Below are positions 11,801-21,459 of a DNA stretch of 64,000 nt, piece after piece. Made by a program: the position numbers and the translations under genes. The stretch spans positions 558,001 through 622,000 of the forward strand of contig NZ_CP107913.1 in NCBI RefSeq assembly GCF_036014115.1, written 5' to 3'. The stretch is from Streptomyces sp. NBC_00448 (lineage in GTDB: Bacteria; Actinomycetota; Actinomycetes; Streptomycetales; Streptomycetaceae). A model generated the notes under the pieces. It searched no databases and had not been told where the DNA came from. It saw nothing but the letters and a program-made list of their open reading frames with translations. Each line of letters begins with the position of its first letter. Position 1 is the stretch's first letter.

Positions 11801-14800
11801 CGTCGCACCCTCGCTCCGGGCAGCGTAGGCGGTCGTCAGGTGCCGCGCGAGAGGTCCGGTCGACCAGCCGTCGCCGGCGATGTGGTGCACCACCAGCAGC
11901 AGCACGTGCTCGTCCGTGCCGAGCCGGAACAGTTCGGCACGCAGCGGCGGCTCCTCGGAGAGCTCGAAGCCGTACCGCGCGGCCTCCGCCAGCCGGTCCG
12001 GCAGGTCGTGCTCGCCGACCTCGGTCACCCGCAGCCGCGGCCGTGCGGCGTCGAGGTCGAGCACCCGTTGGTTCGGCACGCCGTCGACCACCGGGAACAC
12101 GGTGCGCAGGCTCTCGTGCCGCTCGACCACGTCGGCCAGTGCGGCTTCCAGGGCACACTGGTCCAGGCTTCCGGACAGCCGCAGGGTCAGCGGGATGTTG
12201 TAGGTGGCGCTCGGCCCCTCCAGCCGGTGCAGGAACCACAGCCTCCGCTGCGCGAAGGACAGCGGGACCGTCCCCGGCCGCTCGCGCCGCCCCAGCGCCG
12301 GGCGCGCCCGGCCCGCGACGTCCACCGCGGCCGCCAGTTCCGCCACCGTCGGCGCGTCGAACAGGTCGCGCAGCCTCAGCTCCACACCGAGCACGGACCG
12401 GGCCCGGGCGACCAGCCGGGTGGCGAGCAGGGAGTGCCCGCCGAGGTCGAAGAAGCTGTCGTCCGGCCCGGCCTCGGCGACCCCCAGCACCTCGGCGAAC
12501 AACCCGCAGAGCAGGTGCTCGACCGCGGTGCGCGGTGCGCGGCCCGATGCGACGGGCTGCTGTCCGGGCGCCGGGAGAGCGCGCCGGTCGAGCTTGCCGT
12601 TCGGGGTCAGGGGCAGCTCGTCCAGCACCACGAACGCCGACGGCACCATGTACGCGGGCAGCCGCTCCCGCAGCCGGGCCCGCAGCGCCTCCGCTCGGAC
12701 GGTCTGCCCCGCGGCGGGGAGGACGTAGGCGACCAACCGGGCTTCCTCGTCCGTGCGTACCGTGACGACGGCCCGCGCGACGTGCGGGTGTTCGGCGAGC
12801 GCCGCCTCGATCTCGCCGGGTTCGATCCGGAACCCGCGCACCTTGACCTGGTCGTCGGTACGGCCCAGGAACTCCAGGTTCCCCTCCGGGTTCCACCGCA
12901 CCAGGTCGCCCGTGCGGTACATCCGCGACCCGTCCGGACCGAACGGGTCCGCCACGAACCGCCCCGCGGTCAGACCCGGCCGCCGCAGATACCCCCGCGC
13001 CAACCCCGCACCCGAGATGTACAGCTCACCCGCCACACCCGCGGGCACCAACCGCAACGCGGCATCGAGCACGTACAGCCGGGCGTTGGTGACGGGTCGG
13101 CCGATCACCGGGCGCGGACTCGCGGCCACGGCCGCGGCCACCGAGTTGACGGTGCATTCGGAGGGTCCGTAGAAGTTGAGGCAGGAGCCCCCGCCGGCGG
13201 CCCGCAGCCACTCCCACAACTGCTCGGGAACGGCCTCCCCGCCCGCCGCGACCAGTGCGGGACGGCGCAGCGGATCGTCCAACAGCCCGTGGGCAAGGAG
13301 GACTTGAAGATAGGAAGGAGTGGCCTCCACATAGTCCAGCCCTCGGCGCGCCGCGTAGTCGACCAGGGCTTCCGGGTCGGTCCAGGTCGCGTGGTCCAGG
13401 ACGTGCAGCTCGTGACCCGCGAAGAGGGCGAGGAGCTGGTTCCAGGAGGCGTCGAACGACACCGAGGTGGTCAGCGCCACCCGCAGCCGCTGCCGGTCCT
13501 CCAGCAGCGGTGCGAACCGCACCAGCCGCTGGTCGGTGAGCAGGTTGAGCAGGCCGCCGTGGGTGGCCACCACGCCCTTGGGCCTGCCGGTGGAACCGGA
13601 GGTGTGGATCACGTACACCGGGTGGCGAGGATCGACGGCCACCCGCGGGTCGACCGCCGGACAACCCGCCACCCAAGCAGCCGTCGCAGGATCGTCGAGC
13701 ACCAGCCGATCGGCCCCGCCCTCCGGCAGCCGCCCCCTGGTACCCGCGTCGGTCACCACCACAACCGGCCGGGCATCCTCCAGCAGATACGCCACCCGGG
13801 CCGCCGGATACTCCGGGTCCACCGGCACGTACGCCGCCCCCGACTTCAACACCGCCAGGATCGCCACCACCAACTCGGCCGACCTCGGCAGCGCCACCGC
13901 CACCAACCGCTCCGGCCCCGCACCCCGCGCGATCAACGCGTGCGCCAACCGGTTCGCCCGCGCATCCAACTCCGCGTACGTCAACGACACATCACCGCAC
14001 ACCAACGCGACCAGGTCCGCAGCCGCCGTGACGCGCTCGCGGAACATCTCCGGCAGGCTCACGGCCGGAACCCGCGCCGCCGGCCCGGTCCCCAGCGCCG
14101 CCAGCGCACCGTGCTCCCCCGCGGTGAGCAGATCGATCCTGCCGACCGCCTCGTCCGGGTCACAGTCCGCGACGGCGTCGAGCAGGGCGAGCAGCCGTTG
14201 CTGGTGCGCGGCGAGGTCGTCGTCGCCGTACGCCTGCGGCGCGCCGTGCAGCCTGAGCAGCGGGGGATTTCCGTCGCGGTAGTCGAAGACCCAGACGGCC
14301 AGGTCGGTGGTCGATCCCGACACGAAGTGGTGAACTGACGCGGGGTGCCCGGCAAAGCTCGGCCTGGCGTTGAAGGCCATGATGTTGACGATCAGCGGGA
14401 ACGCCGTGCCGATGCTGCCGGGCGCGCCGAGGTCGCGCAGCAGGTCCTCGCTGCGGTAGCGCTCGTGCGCGACGGCCGAGTCGACCTCCCGCGCCGCCTG
14501 GGCGACGAGTTCACCCCACGGCATGTCCGGTCGCACGGTCAGCCGCAGGGGGACCACGTTGGACATGGTGCCGGGCACGGACAACAGGTCGCGGTCGGAG
14601 CCCCGACGGGCGGTGACGGGGAGGGCGAGCACCACGTCCTGGGCGCCGCTGAGACGGTGGGCGTAGAGCGCGGTCGCCGCGACCACCATCCGGGACCAGC
14701 GGACACCGGCCCGGGCCGCCGCCGCCCGCAGCGCCTCGGGGCGGCGCAGTTCCCGCTCCCCGGCCAGGCGCAGGGCCTGGTGCGGGTCCGTCGCGGAGGT

Positions 14801-15445
14801 GCCGGTGAGCCGGGTCGGGGCGGGCAGATCGGCGAACCGCCCAGTCCAGTAGGAGCGGTCGGCGGTGAAGTCGGCGGACGAGCGGTAGGCGGTGTCGCTT
14901 TCCACCAGGTCCCGCAGCGAGCCGAACGGGCAGGGCGGCACGGCGGCGCCCTCGGCAAGTGCCGAGTAGACCTCGCCGACCCGCTGCCGGACCATGGAGC
15001 TGCTGATCGCGTCCAGCACCAGGTGGTGGTAGTTCAGGTACCAGAGGAACTCGGTCGGCGACAGCCGGATCAGGGCATGGCCGAACAGCGGATCCCGGGC
15101 GAGGTCCAGCGGACGGGCCAGGTCGCGCTCCATCCATTCCATGGCCGCCGCCCGCGGGTCCGGCTCCGCACCGAGGTCGAGGTGGGTGGGCGTCCAGTCC
15201 CAGGTGGCGCGCAGGATCTGGTGCGGGCCGTCACCGTCGTCGACGAAGGTCACGTGCAGGGCGTCGACCTCGTCGACCACCCCGCGCAGCGCGGCGTCGA
15301 ACAGCTCCGGATCGACCGGCCCGTGGATCTCCAGGCACTCGCCGACGCGGTAGCCCGGGATCGGCGTCCGGGAGCTCTGTTCGGCGAGCCAGATCTCCCG
15401 CTGCGCCGCGGTCAGGGGAAGGGCGTCTTGGTCGCGACGGGACAT
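1..15445 (-). CDS. Non-ribosomal peptide synthetase, at least five C-A-T modules (3' end beyond window)
   Basis: The gene reads leftwards from an ATG at 15445, preceded by GGAGG eight bases upstream, and stays open to base 1, so at least 5,148 residues are visible. Domain order is C1-A1-T1-C2-A2-T2-C3-A3-T3-C4-A4-T4-C5-A5; T5 and everything after it lie outside. Each A domain shows [12 protein letters not shown]-type, YRTGD-type and NGKLDR motifs, and each T domain shows the [10 protein letters not shown] phosphopantetheine site. C2-C5 have HHIAGDG or HHIVGDG active sites typical of LCL domains; C1 has HHLVLDA. No epimerase, methyltransferase, cyclisation or thioesterase domain is visible. 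Eye-read specificity codes give X-Thr-X-Pro-Phe. The protein N-terminus ([14 protein letters not shown]) resembles EntF-type first C domains, so it may accept an acyl or aryl group from another protein. It lies 102 bp downstream of an ABC exporter and is probably co-transcribed with it. Confidence 0.96.
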   Translation of the reverse strand, partial: MSRRDQDALPLTAAQREIWLAEQSSRTPIPGYRVGECLEIHGPVDPELFDAALRGVVDEVDALHVTFVDDGDGPHQILRATWDWTPTHLDLGAEPDPRAAAMEWMERDLARPLDLARDPLFGHALIRLSPTEFLWYLNYHHLVLDAISSSMVRQRVGEVYSALAEGAAVPPCPFGSLRDLVESDTAYRSSADFTADRSYWTGRFADLPAPTRLTGTSATDPHQALRLAGERELRRPEALRAAAARAGVRWSRMVVAATALYAHRLSGAQDVVLALPVTARRGSDRDLLSVPGTMSNVVPLRLTVRPDMPWGELVAQAAREVDSAVAHERYRSEDLLRDLGAPGSIGTAFPLIVNIMAFNARPSFAGHPASVHHFVSGSTTDLAVWVFDYRDGNPPLLRLHGAPQAYGDDDLAAHQQRLLALLDAVADCDPDEAVGRIDLLTAGEHGALAALGTGPAARVPAVSLPEMFRERVTAAADLVALVCGDVSLTYAELDARANRLAHALIARGAGPERLVAVALPRSAELVVAILAVLKSGAAYVPVDPEYPAARVAYLLEDARPVVVVTDAGTRGRLPEGGADRLVLDDPATAAWVAGCPAVDPRVAVDPRHPVYVIHTSGSTGRPKGVVATHGGLLNLLTDQRLVRFAPLLEDRQRLRVALTTSVSFDASWNQLLALFAGHELHVLDHATWTDPEALVDYAARRGLDYVEATPSYLQVLLAHGLLDDPLRRPALVAAGGEAVPEQLWEWLRAAGGGSCLNFYGPSECTVNSVAAAVAASPRPVIGRPVTNARLYVLDAALRLVPAGVAGELYISGAGLARGYLRRPGLTAGRFVADPFGPDGSRMYRTGDLVRWNPEGNLEFLGRTDDQVKVRGFRIEPGEIEAALAEHPHVARAVVTVRTDEEARLVAYVLPAAGQTVRAEALRARLRERLPAYMVPSAFVVLDELPLTPNGKLDRRALPAPGQQPVASGRAPRTAVEHLLCGLFAEVLGVAEAGPDDSFFDLGGHSLLATRLVARARSVLGVELRLRDLFDAPTVAELAAAVDVAGRARPALGRRERPGTVPLSFAQRRLWFLHRLEGPSATYNIPLTLRLSGSLDQCALEAALADVVERHESLRTVFPVVDGVPNQRVLDLDAARPRLRVTEVGEHDLPDRLAEAARYGFELSEEPPLRAELFRLGTDEHVLLLVVHHIAGDGWSTGPLARHLTTAYAARSEGATPQWEELPVQYADYALWQQELLGDGADPDSLLNDQLAYWREQLADLPEQVELPFDRPRPAAMSYQGAHLPMRIDAELHRGLRELARDDGASLFMALQAGLAALLGKLGAGTDVPIGTPVAGRTDEALDDLVGFFVNTLVLRTDLSGDPSFTELLGRVRSDALAGYAHQDVPFEHLVEALNPTRTLAHHPLFQTMLTLQNAPSGTFDLPRLRVATDLVPTGTAKCDLTFVLAEQPGEDGLSGVVEYSTDLFDAATVSGIVERWLRLLRAVVAAPGRRIGQVDVLSADELRALLPAGTDQGDERPESGLPALFERQVRANPAAIALTDGEATLTYGRLNARANQLAHALADRGVGPEQLVALALPRSAELVVAVLAVLKAGAAYVPVDPQYPAARIAYLLQDTRPALLVTTSRIGELPGADHVDRLLLDAADLDGLPDTDLGVPVDPSHAAYVIHTSGSTGNPKGVVVPHRNVVRLFGTTRELFDFSAEDVWTLFHSYAFDFSVWELWGPLLHGGRLVVVDHETSRSPGRFLELLARERVTVLNQTPSAFYQLMEADAEAPETGSRLALRTVVFGGEALEHARLEGWYRRHPEDAPRLVNMYGITETTVHVTYAALDRSGTTAGQVGAALPDLRAYVLDSGLRPVAPGVPGELYVAGAGLARGYLNRPGLTAGRFVADPFGAPGSRMYRSGDVVRRAADGSLRYVGRADQQVKVRGFRIELGEVEAALAGYPGIAQVAVLARQDRADDTRLTAYLVPAAGAAPRSADLREYLRERLPEYMVPSAFVVLDALPLTVNGKLDHRALPAPDLAPAATSRAPRTSQEQILCELFAEVLGVASAGVEDGFFDLGGHSLLATRLAARIRATLGVEMPLRTLFEAPTPEGLAAALVAAGPAQVALARRERPAVVPLSFAQRRLWFLHQLEGAGANYHISLAWRLSGDLDRPALASAVADVVARHESLRTVFPAVDGVPYQRVLDIEAARPRLPVHRTTEAGLPAAMAEAKDRLFDLAVDVPLRGELFELAPDEHVFQVVLHHIAGDGWSLGPLARDLTAAYAARRRGEEPQWEELPVQYADYTLWQHELLGDSADPDSLFAGQAEYWTRALAGLPERVQLPTTRPRPPVASHRGGSVRAGLDAELHRGLRELARAHGTSLFMVLQAGLAALLSKLGAGDDIPVGSPVAGRTDQAQDELVGYFVNTLVFRTDTSGDPTFAELLDRVRDTALAGYAHQDLPFEYLVEVLNPSRSLAHHPLFQVMLVLQNAPRADFAPAGLRVGEMPPTSTTAKLDLIFTMSERYAEDGSPEGIDGAVEYALDLYDPAAVEAVIGRWERLLRAAVADPGQRPSRIDLLTDEEHRRLDALGSGPAARVPAGSLPELFRDHVRRVPDALAVVGPEASLTYAELDARANRLAHALIARGAGPERLVAVALPRSAELVVAILAVLKSGAAYVPVDPGYPAARVAYLLDDACPVLVVTDVRSGGRLPEGGADRLVLDDPATAASVEACPAVDPRVAVDPRHPVYVIHTSGSTGRPKGVVATHGGLANLFANQCALVFRTGERMRVGLTTSVSFDASCDQFLALFAGHELHVLDEATWSDPDAYLEYAVRAGLDTVGGTPSYLQVLVDRGLLDDPRWRPSVIGLGGEAVPEQLWERLRAADGVTSLNFYGPTECTVDSVFAPLESSPRQVIGRPLGGARLYVLDAALRLVPAGVAGELYISGAGLARGYLRRPGLTAGRFVADPFGPDGSRMYRTGDLVRWNPEGNLEFLGRTDDQVKVRGFRIELGEIEAALAEHPHVARAAVIVRQDRPQDPRLVAYLQPATGAEPRTEDLRAHLRERLPDYMVPTAFVSLDTLPLNTSGKLDRRALPEPESTASRAGRAPHTPQEQVLAGLFAEVLGLPRVGVDEDFFDLGGHSLLATRLVSRVRATLGVELELRALFRTPTVAGLAAGLGGADRARLALGRAERPGTVPLSSAQRRLWFLRQLEGAESVYNMPLAWRLSGPLDPAALEAALGDLVDRHETLRTVFPAVDGVPHQQVLAAGQARPGLSVTPADETSLPRLLTSAAARGFDLAAEPPLRAEVFEVSADEHVLLLVMHHIAGDGWSLGPLAADLATAYAARHRGEEPQWAPLPVQYADYTLWQRELLGDAADPRSRFAEQLDYWKRQLSDLPEQIRLPADRHRPATPSHSGGHLAIELDAELHAGLVRLGREHGASVYMVLQAALASLLDKLGAGDDIPVGSLIAGRTDQALDDLVGFFVNTLVLRTDTSGDPSFAELLVRVREGALGAYAHQDLPFEHVVEALNPSRSPAHQPLFQVLLALQNVPRTEFALSGLAAEVVLVRTPTAMFDLGFHLLERGGTGGPAEGIVGRVEYSTDLFDAATVEALVARWLRLLAAVVADPERPLSRIDVLTAEERHELLVVRNDTARPVPDATLPALFEARVRATPEAPAVLFEDIALTYRELNRRANRLAHALIARGVGPEQIVALRLPRSAELVVAVLAVLKTGAAYLPVDPDYPAARIAHMLQDARPAVVLDDLAAVTPAGELPEHDPAVPVDTRHPAYAIYTSGSTGRPKAVVMPAAGLLNLLAWHHRTVGGEPGTRTAQFTAISFDVSVQEMLSALLYGKTLVVPTEEQRRSAELFAHWLDRHRVEELFAPNLVVEALAEAAEEAGLDLPHLRLVAQAGEAMRLGAAVRRFQAGRPGRVLHNHYGPAETHVITAYALPADPADCPLPVPIGRPIANCRAYVLDSALRPVAPGVLGELYLAGEGLARGYLNRPGLSAGRFVADPYGLAGTRMYRTGDLVRWRDDGELEFAGRSDHQVKVRGFRIEPGEVEAELTAHPGVAQVAVLAREDRIVAYVVPSDGAGATAATLAAYLRDRVPEYMVPSAFVLLDALPLTPNGKLDRAALPAPEPGTTVAGRAPRTPQEQILCELFAEVLGLARAGVDEDFFELGGHSLLATRLVSRVRATLGVELELRALFRTPTPAGLAAALHHAGTARQALVPRPRREPMPLSFAQRRLWFLQQFGAPSATYHLPLALRLSGDLDRDALSAALVDMVARHETLRTVFPHTAGIPHQRVLDTAEAAVPLRVRPVGEAELPALLREAAVRGFDLTSEVPLRAELFAVAPDEHVLLLVMHHIVGDGWSMGPLARDLAAAYTTRQGGGAPAWPPLPVTYGDYTLWQHEILGDERDADSVFGRQVAYWTRALAGLPEQLRLPADRPRPAAMSYRGDVLELRLDRELHVALVELARSTGTSLFMVLQAALAALYTRLGAGTDIAIGSPIAGRTDEALDDLVGFFVNTLVLRTDTSGDPGFAELLGRVRETALSAYAHQDVPFEHLVEALNPSRSLSHHPLFQTGLVVQNAPGGDFELPGLQVSGVAVLTGTARLDLTFGFAEEYGPDGAPAGIGGAVEYSTDLFDRSTVEALAARWTRLLTAVAAAPDRPIGGIDLLSAEERGELLPAVGDGAAGASLPELFAARVAGVPDAVALVCGGTELTYRQLDVRANRFAHALIARGVGPEQVVAVALPRSVESVVAVLGVLKAGAAYLPVDPSYPRSRIAFMVEDARPAVVVDDVAMVVESSGLPETDPQVVLDVRHPAYVIYTSGSTGRPKGVVVSHAGVSGLVAEQADRLGVAPGSRVLQFASPSFDASFWDLCGALLTGAALVLAPAEAPLEALTDRRLSVTHVTLPPSALAALDGAELTATTLVVAGEACPPELVERWAPGRRMINAYGPTETTVCATMSDPLSPGSGVPPIGRPVAGFRAYVLDERLCVVPPGVEGELYVAGPGLARGYLNRPGLSAGRFVADPYGLAGTRMYRTGDLVRRRADGELEYVGRADQQVKVRGFRVELGEVEAALAEHPAVAQAAVAARDDRLVGYVATRPDQAVRPAQLAAHLRERLPDYLVPAVFMVLDALPLTPNGKLDRAALPAPEAVPAG
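2860..5989 (-). other. NRPS module 4 (C-A-T, predicted proline or proline-like)
   Basis: C4 has HHIAGDG. A4 shows [23 protein letters not shown] and [11 protein letters not shown], giving code D-V-Q-F-A-A-H-V-I. Proline codes are of the DVQFIAHV or DVQLIAHV type, so seven of the first eight positions agree. Pipecolate or a substituted proline is possible. Confidence 0.75.
5990..9179 (-). other. NRPS module 3 (C-A-T, substrate uncertain, possibly basic or polar)
   Basis: C3 has HHIAGDG. A3 core residues read approximately D-A-D-G-G-G-F-V-D. Acidic residues at 239 and 331 occur in some codes for basic amino acids, but the match is weak and I make no firm call. DNA flanking the A3 core is identical over hundreds of bases to A1, while the core that contains the code has diverged. 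Confidence 0.78.
6472..6736. repeat. Direct repeat within the NRPS gene, A3 copy (partner 12820-13084)
   Basis: These 265 bases appear identical by eye to 12820-13084 in A1, a constant offset of 6,348. They encode the stretch from the catalytic hinge back towards the FYGPTE region. Further identical blocks follow at 7213-7302 (partner 13575-13664) and about 7454-7623 (partner about 13814-13983). The intervening 6737-7212 has diverged from 13085-13574. Confidence 0.88.
9180..12339 (-). other. NRPS module 2 (C-A-T, predicted threonine)
   Basis: C2 has an intact HHIAGDG motif. A2 residues around [22 protein letters not shown] and [12 protein letters not shown] give the code DFWNVGMVH, which differs from the classical threonine code DFWNIGMVHK only by Val for Ile. 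Threonine activation is therefore a strong prediction from established code tables. T2 carries [10 protein letters not shown]. There is no epimerase, so the residue should stay L unless a downstream gene acts on it. Confidence 0.85.
12340..15445 (-). other. NRPS module 1 (C-A-T, substrate not assigned)
   Basis: Approximate bounds are C1 15445-14150, A1 14100-12560 and T1 12540-12340. The C1 active site reads HHLVLDA: the catalytic second His is kept, while the usual final Gly is Ala. A1 core residues read approximately D-A-N-E-A-G-F-V-N (positions 235, 236, 239, 278, 299, 301, 322, 330, 331), which I do not match to a known amino acid. A1 shares long identical DNA blocks with A3. Confidence 0.8.
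12820..13084. repeat. Direct repeat within the NRPS gene, A1 copy (partner 6472-6736)
   Basis: This is the partner of the A3 block. Perfect nucleotide identity over this length, including third codon positions, indicates a recent duplication or gene conversion between modules 1 and 3. Confidence 0.88.
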
Positions 15446-15547
15446 GGGGGTACCTCCAGAAGTGTGGGCGGGCATGCGCGCAGGCGTGCCGGGCCGCGCC
15501 GGTCGCGGTGGCGTCACGCGATCGGCGGGCGGGGCGGCTTTCTGCGG

Positions 15548-17845
15548 TCAGGCGGCGAGTTCGCCGGCCTGGATCTGCCAGAGGGATGCGTAGTGTCCGT
15601 GCTGGGCGAGGAGTTCGTCGTGGGTGCCCTGTTCGGCGACGATGCCGCCCTTGTCCATGACATAGATCCGGTCGGCGTGGCGGACCGTGGAGAGGCGATG
15701 GGCGATGACGATCATCGTCCGGTCGGCCGCGAAGCTGCGCAGCGTGCGCTGGATGGCGGCCTCGGTCTCGTTGTCCACGGCGGAGGTGGCCTCGTCGAGG
15801 ATGACGACCGGCGAGTCCTTGAGCATCGTTCGCGCGAGGGCGATCCGCTGCCGCTGGCCGCCGGAGAGCGCGGCGCCGCGTTCGCCGATCAGCGTGTCGT
15901 AGCCGTCCGGCAACGTCGCGATGAAGGGGTGCGCCTCGGCCATGGCGGCGGCCTGGAGCACTGCCTCGTCGGAGGCGCCGAAGGTGCCGTAGCGGATGTT
16001 GTCGGCGATGCTGCCGTCGAAGAGGAAGGGGTCCTGGGCGACGAAGCCGATGGTCTGGCGCAGGACGTGACGGCGCAGGTCCCGGACGTCCTGTCCGTCG
16101 AGCAGCACCCGGCCGGACTCCACGTCCTGGAAGCGCATCAGCAGCTTGGCGATCGTCGTCTTGCCGGAGCCGGTGGCGCCGACCAGGGCGGTCACCTGCC
16201 CGGCCGGGATGGTCAGCGAGAGGTCCTCCAGCGCCGCCGGCCGGCCGGGATAGGCGAAGGTGACCCCGTCGAGGACGAGTTCGCCCCGCACCTCGGCGAG
16301 GTCGAGTGTCCCGTCGCCGTCGTCGGCCTCGACGGGCAGGGCGCGCAGCCGCTGGACCCGCTCGTAGGAGGCGAGGGTGCGCTGGTACTGGTCGGCGATG
16401 CCGCCGAGCCGGCTCATCCGCATCAACAGCATCTGGGGCAGCCCGATCAGCGGGCTGAACACCTCGAAGCGCAGGGTGCCGTTGAGCACCGAAAGGCCAC
16501 CGATCAGCAGGGTTCCGGCCATCGACGCGGTGGTGCAGGCCCGGACGGTCTCGGCGTGGCGGATCGTGCTCCGGTCGCTCTGCCGGCTGCTCTCCTGGGC
16601 CGCTTCGCTCAACGTGTCGATGCGTTCGGCCTCGTAGTCCTCGGTGCAGAAGCTCTTGACGGTCGCACCGGCTTCGAGCGAGTTGATCACCTGGCTGCCC
16701 AGCCTGGCCCGGCGCTCACCGGTGACGGCGTATCCGGCCGCGGCCTGGTCCTGGTGACGCAGCGACAGCCAGGCGACGACCGGGATCGGCAGGAACGCGA
16801 TCCAGGCGATCTGCGGCGCCAGCAGGAGGAACGCCGGCACCAGGAGGGCCAGGCTGGTGCCGAGTTGCAGGACGTCGTTGGCCGGTCCGGCGAAGAAGGC
16901 GCCCAACTGCCCGACGTCGTTGGTGAGCGTACCGGCCACCCGGCTGGTCCGTTCTCCCTCCAGGTGCCTCAGTTCGAGGTGCTGGACCTGTCGGTACGTG
17001 CGGCTCCGCCAGTCGTGCTCGATGTCCTGGCCGAGTCGGCGCCACTGGAGGTTGGAGGCGTACGACAGTCCCGCCACCGCGGCACAGGCGGCGGCCACCA
17101 GCCCGGCCAGGCCCCAGAGTTGAGCGGAGGCGGTGGTGAGGCCGAGGCTGACCAGTGGGGCCGCCTCGCCCTTGATGAGGACCAGGCCGGTCCAACCCAG
17201 GAAGGTGCCGAGCGCCGTCTCCGCGGCCTGGCACGCGATGGACAGGGCGGCAGCCCGGTAGAGGGTGCGCCGATGCGGTCCGACGATCTCCAGCAGGGGG
17301 TGGCGTTCGGTACCCGGCCCGGCCGCGTCGCGGGACGCGTCGACCGTTCTGTGCCAGTCCTTGCGGAGAACGACCGCGGTCGCCGCGACCACACCGCCCA
17401 CCGCCACCAACTGCCTCCTCAGCGCTGACCCCTTGATCAGCGAGATCCCGGCCGCGACCGCGCCGCCGGCGGCGAGCGCCGGGAGCGCGACCGGGCCGCA
17501 GTCCGCCGGCGGGGCCGGTTCGACGGCGGGCCCGTCCGGCGGCACGCCTTCCGTTCCGGTCGGCTTCTCCGCGACCAGCGCGACGGCTCTGCGCACCATC
17601 CGGCCGACGTCCGTGGCGCACATCCGCGCATCGTGCCGGACGAGCACGCCGCCGGTGACCGGGTTGGCCTGGGCTTCGGTGATCCCGGGAACGCGGCTCA
17701 GCGCGGCGGCGAGGATCTGGGCCGTCCGGGGCCGTCCGCGCACCAGCTTGACGTCCCAGCGCTGGCGGCCCGGCGTGACCGAGCGCGGGCTCGCGCCCGA
17801 TTCCACGGATCGGAATCCGGGTGCGGCACCCAGTAGCGATGGCAT
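15548..17845 (-). CDS. ABC exporter (fused permease and ATPase) with N-terminal HMA-like domain
   Basis: This 765-residue half-transporter probably exports the NRPS product. Residues about 10-70 form a small alpha/beta domain ([18 protein letters not shown], then [12 protein letters not shown]) like the HMA-type domain at the N-termini of actinobacterial Ctp P-type ATPases, but without a CxxC metal motif. A six-helix exporter membrane domain follows. The C-terminal ATPase has Walker [10 protein letters not shown], signature LSGGQRQR, Walker [13 protein letters not shown] and the H-loop IAHRLSTV, all intact. I chose the ATG at 17845 because AGGTGA lies ten bases upstream; a GTG at 17875 has no such site. 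The gene lies between the DUF5132 gene and the NRPS on the same strand. The substrate is inferred from position only. Confidence 0.9.
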   Translation of the reverse strand: MPSLLGAAPGFRSVESGASPRSVTPGRQRWDVKLVRGRPRTAQILAAALSRVPGITEAQANPVTGGVLVRHDARMCATDVGRMVRRAVALVAEKPTGTEGVPPDGPAVEPAPPADCGPVALPALAAGGAVAAGISLIKGSALRRQLVAVGGVVAATAVVLRKDWHRTVDASRDAAGPGTERHPLLEIVGPHRRTLYRAAALSIACQAAETALGTFLGWTGLVLIKGEAAPLVSLGLTTASAQLWGLAGLVAAACAAVAGLSYASNLQWRRLGQDIEHDWRSRTYRQVQHLELRHLEGERTSRVAGTLTNDVGQLGAFFAGPANDVLQLGTSLALLVPAFLLLAPQIAWIAFLPIPVVAWLSLRHQDQAAAGYAVTGERRARLGSQVINSLEAGATVKSFCTEDYEAERIDTLSEAAQESSRQSDRSTIRHAETVRACTTASMAGTLLIGGLSVLNGTLRFEVFSPLIGLPQMLLMRMSRLGGIADQYQRTLASYERVQRLRALPVEADDGDGTLDLAEVRGELVLDGVTFAYPGRPAALEDLSLTIPAGQVTALVGATGSGKTTIAKLLMRFQDVESGRVLLDGQDVRDLRRHVLRQTIGFVAQDPFLFDGSIADNIRYGTFGASDEAVLQAAAMAEAHPFIATLPDGYDTLIGERGAALSGGQRQRIALARTMLKDSPVVILDEATSAVDNETEAAIQRTLRSFAADRTMIVIAHRLSTVRHADRIYVMDKGGIVAEQGTHDELLAQHGHYASLWQIQAGELAA

Positions 17846-18035
17846 GTGTACGAAATCACCTGTTCGCGGGGTCACGGAATACCGTCACGGACACGACGGA
17901 ATACGGCGACGGAGTGGGAAATTCTGAACGGCGGGTTTCAGCAGCCGAACTGCCGGCGGACGGCCGCCGCCCGATGCGTTCCGCCGAATCGATCGACATG
18001 CGCGCCCGGCGGCGGCCGCGGGTCCCGATGGACCG

Positions 18036-18374
18036 TCAGTGCGCCTTTCCGGCACTCGCGCGCGGCTTCGGGGCCCTTGAGCTCCCTTCGGCGTGGCCGA
18101 CGGGCTCGTCCATGGGGACGCGCGCGGCGACGGGCGGGGTGACACCGGAGCGCGCTCCGGTGTCACCGGCGGAAATCTGGGCGGCCACCACGTCTGCGGT
18201 CACCTCGGCGGCGAGGTCGTTGATGTTCTCCCCGACCTCGTGGGCCGCCTTCTTCACCTCCATCGCGATGCCGACGGACGTCTTGACGACTCCGCTCACC
18301 AGCGGCCTGAGCAGGCGCTTGGCCAGCGGCGCGACGATGAGACCTACCAGGAAGGGCGGTACTACGGGCGGCAT
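18036..18374 (-). CDS. DUF5132-type small membrane-associated protein
   Basis: This 112-residue protein opens MPPVVPPFLVGLIVAPLAKR, a short hydrophobic N-terminus followed by an amphipathic, Ala/Glu-rich helix (VKKAAHEVGENINDLAAEV) and a disordered tail. This pattern is typical of the DUF5132 family in actinomycetes. The function is unknown. It resembles in layout the PacL/DUF1490 proteins that accompany mycobacterial Ctp P-type ATPases, which is notable because the next gene carries a Ctp-like HMA domain. The ATG at 18374 was chosen because GGATGGAG lies just upstream and conservation starts there. It is co-directional with the exporter, 190 bp away. Confidence 0.75.
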   Translation of the reverse strand: MPPVVPPFLVGLIVAPLAKRLLRPLVSGVVKTSVGIAMEVKKAAHEVGENINDLAAEVTADVVAAQISAGDTGARSGVTPPVAARVPMDEPVGHAEGSSRAPKPRASAGKAH

Positions 18375-18892
18375 GATGCTCCATCCTCTCCACGTATACG
18401 TATGACAGGGAACCCGGGCATGGCGAACTCCGGAGCAGTGCGCAGCCGGGTGAAGAGAAGCATTCCAGCTCGGTGTCCGGGATTCGCTCCACAAGTTCGG
18501 ATTCCCGGACACCGGAACGCGCCATCCGATCCCACGATCACCGTAGTGGAGCCGCGCTCCCTTGGACCAAATGGCTACCTCCGAGTTCACTCATGCGAGT
18601 GTTCATTCCCTGACCGCGTGACCTGAACCGCCGAACACCAAAACACCAAGGAAAGCGATCATCGGATTATCCTTTCTCCATTAATTCCGCCAGTTCCGCA
18701 CGAACCACGCAGCCCGCTCAGCAATGGAACAGCCCGCCCCGCAGCTCCTCGTAAAGGTGAATCAGGACCACCCGCCCCAGTCACCCCGAGCGGCTCCCGA
18801 CCAGTGGCCAGGCGGGTTGGGGACGTTCGAACGCACTTGTCGCAAAGGGCAGTTGACACACCGCGACCGAGCCCCGGTGACACCATGACGCC
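18375..18892. promoter_or_regulatory. Divergent intergenic region between the NRPS operon and the peptide importer
   Basis: No convincing gene occupies these 518 bases. The stretch about 18600-18700 is clearly less GC-rich than its surroundings, as expected for promoters. A TTGACA hexamer lies at 18853-18858, about 35 bases before the importer lipoprotein ATG, but no matching -10 element is obvious. The minus-strand promoter for the DUF5132-exporter-NRPS unit should also lie here. No operator repeat was recognised. Confidence 0.4.
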
Positions 18893-20476
18893 ATGCCCCG
18901 ACGCACCCCGGCGGTCGTCCTGGCGACTGTCCTCATCGCCTCGGCCGTCTCGCTGGGTGGCTGCGGCGACGGTGCCGCCTCCTCGACGACCACTCCCCTG
19001 GTGGACCACGGAACCGTCAGGATCGCGGAGTCCAGCGAGACGCCGAGTTTCGACCCGTACTCCTCCTTCGGCGCCTCCCAGGCCCGTTACGCCTATGACT
19101 CACTGGTGAACCTCGCCCCCGACGGCACCATGGTCACCGGTCTGGCCTCCTCATGGCGTGCCACGGCCACCACGGCCACCTTCGTCCTCCGTCCGGGCAT
19201 CACCTGCTCCGACGGCACTCCCCTCACCGCCTCGGCGGTGGCCCGGGCACTCACCTACGCGGGCGACCCGGCCCGCCAGCTCGCCGGCGCCCGGACCGTC
19301 CTCCCGAACGTCCCGTTCACCGCGCGCGCCGACGACAGGACCAGGACGGTGTCGACAACCGCCGCGGCCCCCTTCCCGTTCCTCACCCGCACCATCGGGC
19401 AGCTGCCGATCGTCTGCCCCGCCGGGCTCGACCGGCCCGCCTCGCTGGCACGCGCCACCCAGGGCACCGGCCCCTACGTGCTGACCCGCTACACCCCGGG
19501 CGGGCCCTACGAGTTCACCGTCCGCGGCGGATACTCCTGGGGGCCGGCCGGGGCGACCACCGCTGCGCCCGGCATCCCCGCACACATCGTCATCTCGGTG
19601 GTGCCCCAGGCCTCCACCGCCGCGAACCTCCTGCTCACCGGGGGCATCGAGATCGCCGACGTGACCGGGCCGGACCGCGCCCGGCTCACCGGCCACGGTC
19701 TGTCCACCACCGACATCGCGACCGTGGTCGGGCTGACCTTCTTCAACCAGCGGCCCGGCCGACCCCTCGCCGACAGGGCACTTCGCCGCGCCATGGTCTC
19801 CGCCCTCGACCGCCGGGGGCTCGCCGACGTCGCCGTCGGCGGCCGCGGCAGACCCGCGACCGACTTCGGCGCCGAGGGCTCGCTCTGCCACGCCGACGTC
19901 GCGGACGCCAACCTGCCCTCCCAGAACGCGGCGGAGGCCCTCCGGGCCGCCGGCTGGACCCGCTCCGGCGACGGCCCGCTGACCAAGGACGGCCGCCCCC
20001 TGCGGCTCCGCCTGATCACCAGCCCCGACCTCGGCCCCACCCTGCCGTCCGTCGCCGAGCTGATGGCCCGGGAGTGGACGGCGCTCGGCGCGGACGTCGA
20101 GCAGGTCACCGAGAGCCTGCCCGCCCTCGTCAACGCCATGTACGGCAGTGCCGACTTCGACGTGGTGGTCGGCAGCACCCCAGGGTTCGCCCTGCCGGTC
20201 GGCTTCGTCCCCTTCTTCTCCGGCCCCACCACCGCCCAGGGCCTCAACTTCGCGGGCGTGACCGACCCCGAGTACGACGCCCTGGTCGCCCGAGCCCTCC
20301 GCGAGACCGACACGACGGGCTGCGGCACCTGGAACCGGGCCGCCGCCGCGCTCTTCCGCTCCGCCGACGCACTGCCGATCGCCGACGGCCGGAGCAGCGT
20401 GTACGGCTACCGCACCACCTTCGCCACCTCCTTCGGCGGCCAGCTCATTCCCACCAGCATCCGCCTCCACCAGTGA
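18893..20476 (+). CDS. Oligopeptide ABC importer, substrate-binding lipoprotein (SBP family 5)
   Basis: This 527-residue lipoprotein has signal peptide 1-23 and lipobox LGGC with the acylated Cys at 24. The body follows the DppA/OppA/NikA family pattern: an N-terminal FDPYSSFGASQARYAYDSL stretch, then NLAPDGTMVTGLASSW, then a characteristic C-terminal lobe. It binds a peptide or similar ligand outside the membrane and delivers it to the permeases encoded next (12-bp gap). The ligand cannot be read from sequence. No copy of the 14-bp motif that marks the collagen regulon lies upstream, so this importer is probably regulated separately. Confidence 0.9.
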   Translation: MPRRTPAVVLATVLIASAVSLGGCGDGAASSTTTPLVDHGTVRIAESSETPSFDPYSSFGASQARYAYDSLVNLAPDGTMVTGLASSWRATATTATFVLRPGITCSDGTPLTASAVARALTYAGDPARQLAGARTVLPNVPFTARADDRTRTVSTTAAAPFPFLTRTIGQLPIVCPAGLDRPASLARATQGTGPYVLTRYTPGGPYEFTVRGGYSWGPAGATTAAPGIPAHIVISVVPQASTAANLLLTGGIEIADVTGPDRARLTGHGLSTTDIATVVGLTFFNQRPGRPLADRALRRAMVSALDRRGLADVAVGGRGRPATDFGAEGSLCHADVADANLPSQNAAEALRAAGWTRSGDGPLTKDGRPLRLRLITSPDLGPTLPSVAELMAREWTALGADVEQVTESLPALVNAMYGSADFDVVVGSTPGFALPVGFVPFFSGPTTAQGLNFAGVTDPEYDALVARALRETDTTGCGTWNRAAAALFRSADALPIADGRSSVYGYRTTFATSFGGQLIPTSIRLHQ

Positions 20477-20488
20477 CCGGGACCCACC

Positions 20489-21457
20489 ATGTCCTTACCC
20501 CAGCTGATGCGGCACCCCTGGGCAGCGTTCCTCGGCCGCCGTACGCTCCGGCTGCTCGTCTCCCTCGCGGTCGTGCTCACCGCGTCGTTCTCGATGATCC
20601 GCCTCGTCCCCGGCGATCCGGTCCGGGCCGCGCTCGGCGTCGACGCCGCCCCCGACCTGGTGGCCGCCCGCCGGCACACCCTCGGGCTCGACGCACCCTT
20701 CCTGTCCCAGTACCGGCACTACCTCTGCGGTCTGCTGCACGGCGACCTCGGCACCTCGCTGGTCACCGGAACCCCGGTCGCGGAGCTGGTCCGTACCCGG
20801 CTGCCGGCCACCTTGGAGATCGCCGGTCTCGCCTTCCTGACCACCCTCGCCGTCGCCCTGCCCGGCGGCCTGCTGGCCGCGGTCCGCACCCGCGACGGCC
20901 GCCGCCCGCGCACCGATCTGGCGTTCACCGCGGTCACCGCCGGTGTGGCCGCGGTGCCGGACTTCGTGCTGGCCGCAGGACTCACCGCGCTGCTGGCCGT
21001 CGGCCTCCGGCTGTTCCCGGTGGCCGGAGCTGCGGGCGTCGAGTCCTTCGTCCTACCCGTCCTCGCGCTCTCCCTCGCCCCCACCGCCATCCTGCTGCGC
21101 ATCGTCCGGGTCGAGGCACTCAAGGTGCTGAACGAGGACTACCTGCGCACCGCCCGGAGCAAACGGCTGTCTCCCGCACGTTGCTACCTGCGGCACGCGG
21201 CACCGAACACGGCAACCGCCGCACTCACCGTCGCCGGCAGCCTGCTGCCCGCCCTGATCGCCGGCACCGTGCTGGTCGAGAAGGTCTTCGCCTGGCCCGG
21301 CATCGGCTCCGCCATGGCCCAGTCCGTGATCGCGCAGGACTACCCGGTGGTCCAGGCGATGGTGCTGGTGCTCGGCACCACCCTGCTGCTCGCCGGCCTC
21401 GTCGTCGACGTGCTGCTCGCCGTGCTCGATCCCCGTTCGGCGATCCGGGAGATGTGA
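20489..21457 (+). CDS. Oligopeptide ABC importer permease (DppB-type)
   Basis: This 322-residue integral membrane protein has about six hydrophobic segments, an N-terminal helix followed by RLVPGDPVRAALG (typical of DppB/OppB), and the EAA-type cytoplasmic loop near EDYLRTARSKRLSPARCYLRH. It pairs with the DppC-like half of the following fused protein. It starts 12 bases after the lipoprotein gene and is followed two bases later by the fused gene, so the unit is a tight operon. Confidence 0.92.
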   Translation: MSLPQLMRHPWAAFLGRRTLRLLVSLAVVLTASFSMIRLVPGDPVRAALGVDAAPDLVAARRHTLGLDAPFLSQYRHYLCGLLHGDLGTSLVTGTPVAELVRTRLPATLEIAGLAFLTTLAVALPGGLLAAVRTRDGRRPRTDLAFTAVTAGVAAVPDFVLAAGLTALLAVGLRLFPVAGAAGVESFVLPVLALSLAPTAILLRIVRVEALKVLNEDYLRTARSKRLSPARCYLRHAAPNTATAALTVAGSLLPALIAGTVLVEKVFAWPGIGSAMAQSVIAQDYPVVQAMVLVLGTTLLLAGLVVDVLLAVLDPRSAIREM

Positions 21458-21459
21458 CC

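Noticed and set aside
128..14338. Very long plus-strand frames (up to about 1,900 codons) across the first 14 kb
   Set aside because: They are antisense to the NRPS gene, are rich in Arg/Gln/Gly/His with no domain motifs, and arise from the high GC third-position bias of the minus strand.
1..15445. A siderophore reading of the NRPS from its EntF-like first C domain
   Set aside because: No dihydroxybenzoate, hydroxamate or N-oxygenase gene is present in the window, and Thr, Pro and Phe codes do not point to iron chelation.
14345..17428. A 1,027-codon plus-strand frame over the NRPS start and ABC exporter
   Set aside because: The opposite strand carries intact Walker, signature and HHxxxD motifs and ribosome-binding sites; the plus frame has none.
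19153..21459. Upstream extension of the fused permease-ATPase frame over the lipoprotein and DppB genes
   Set aside because: Only the part from ATG 21460 shows protein-family features; the earlier part overlaps two well-supported genes in another frame.
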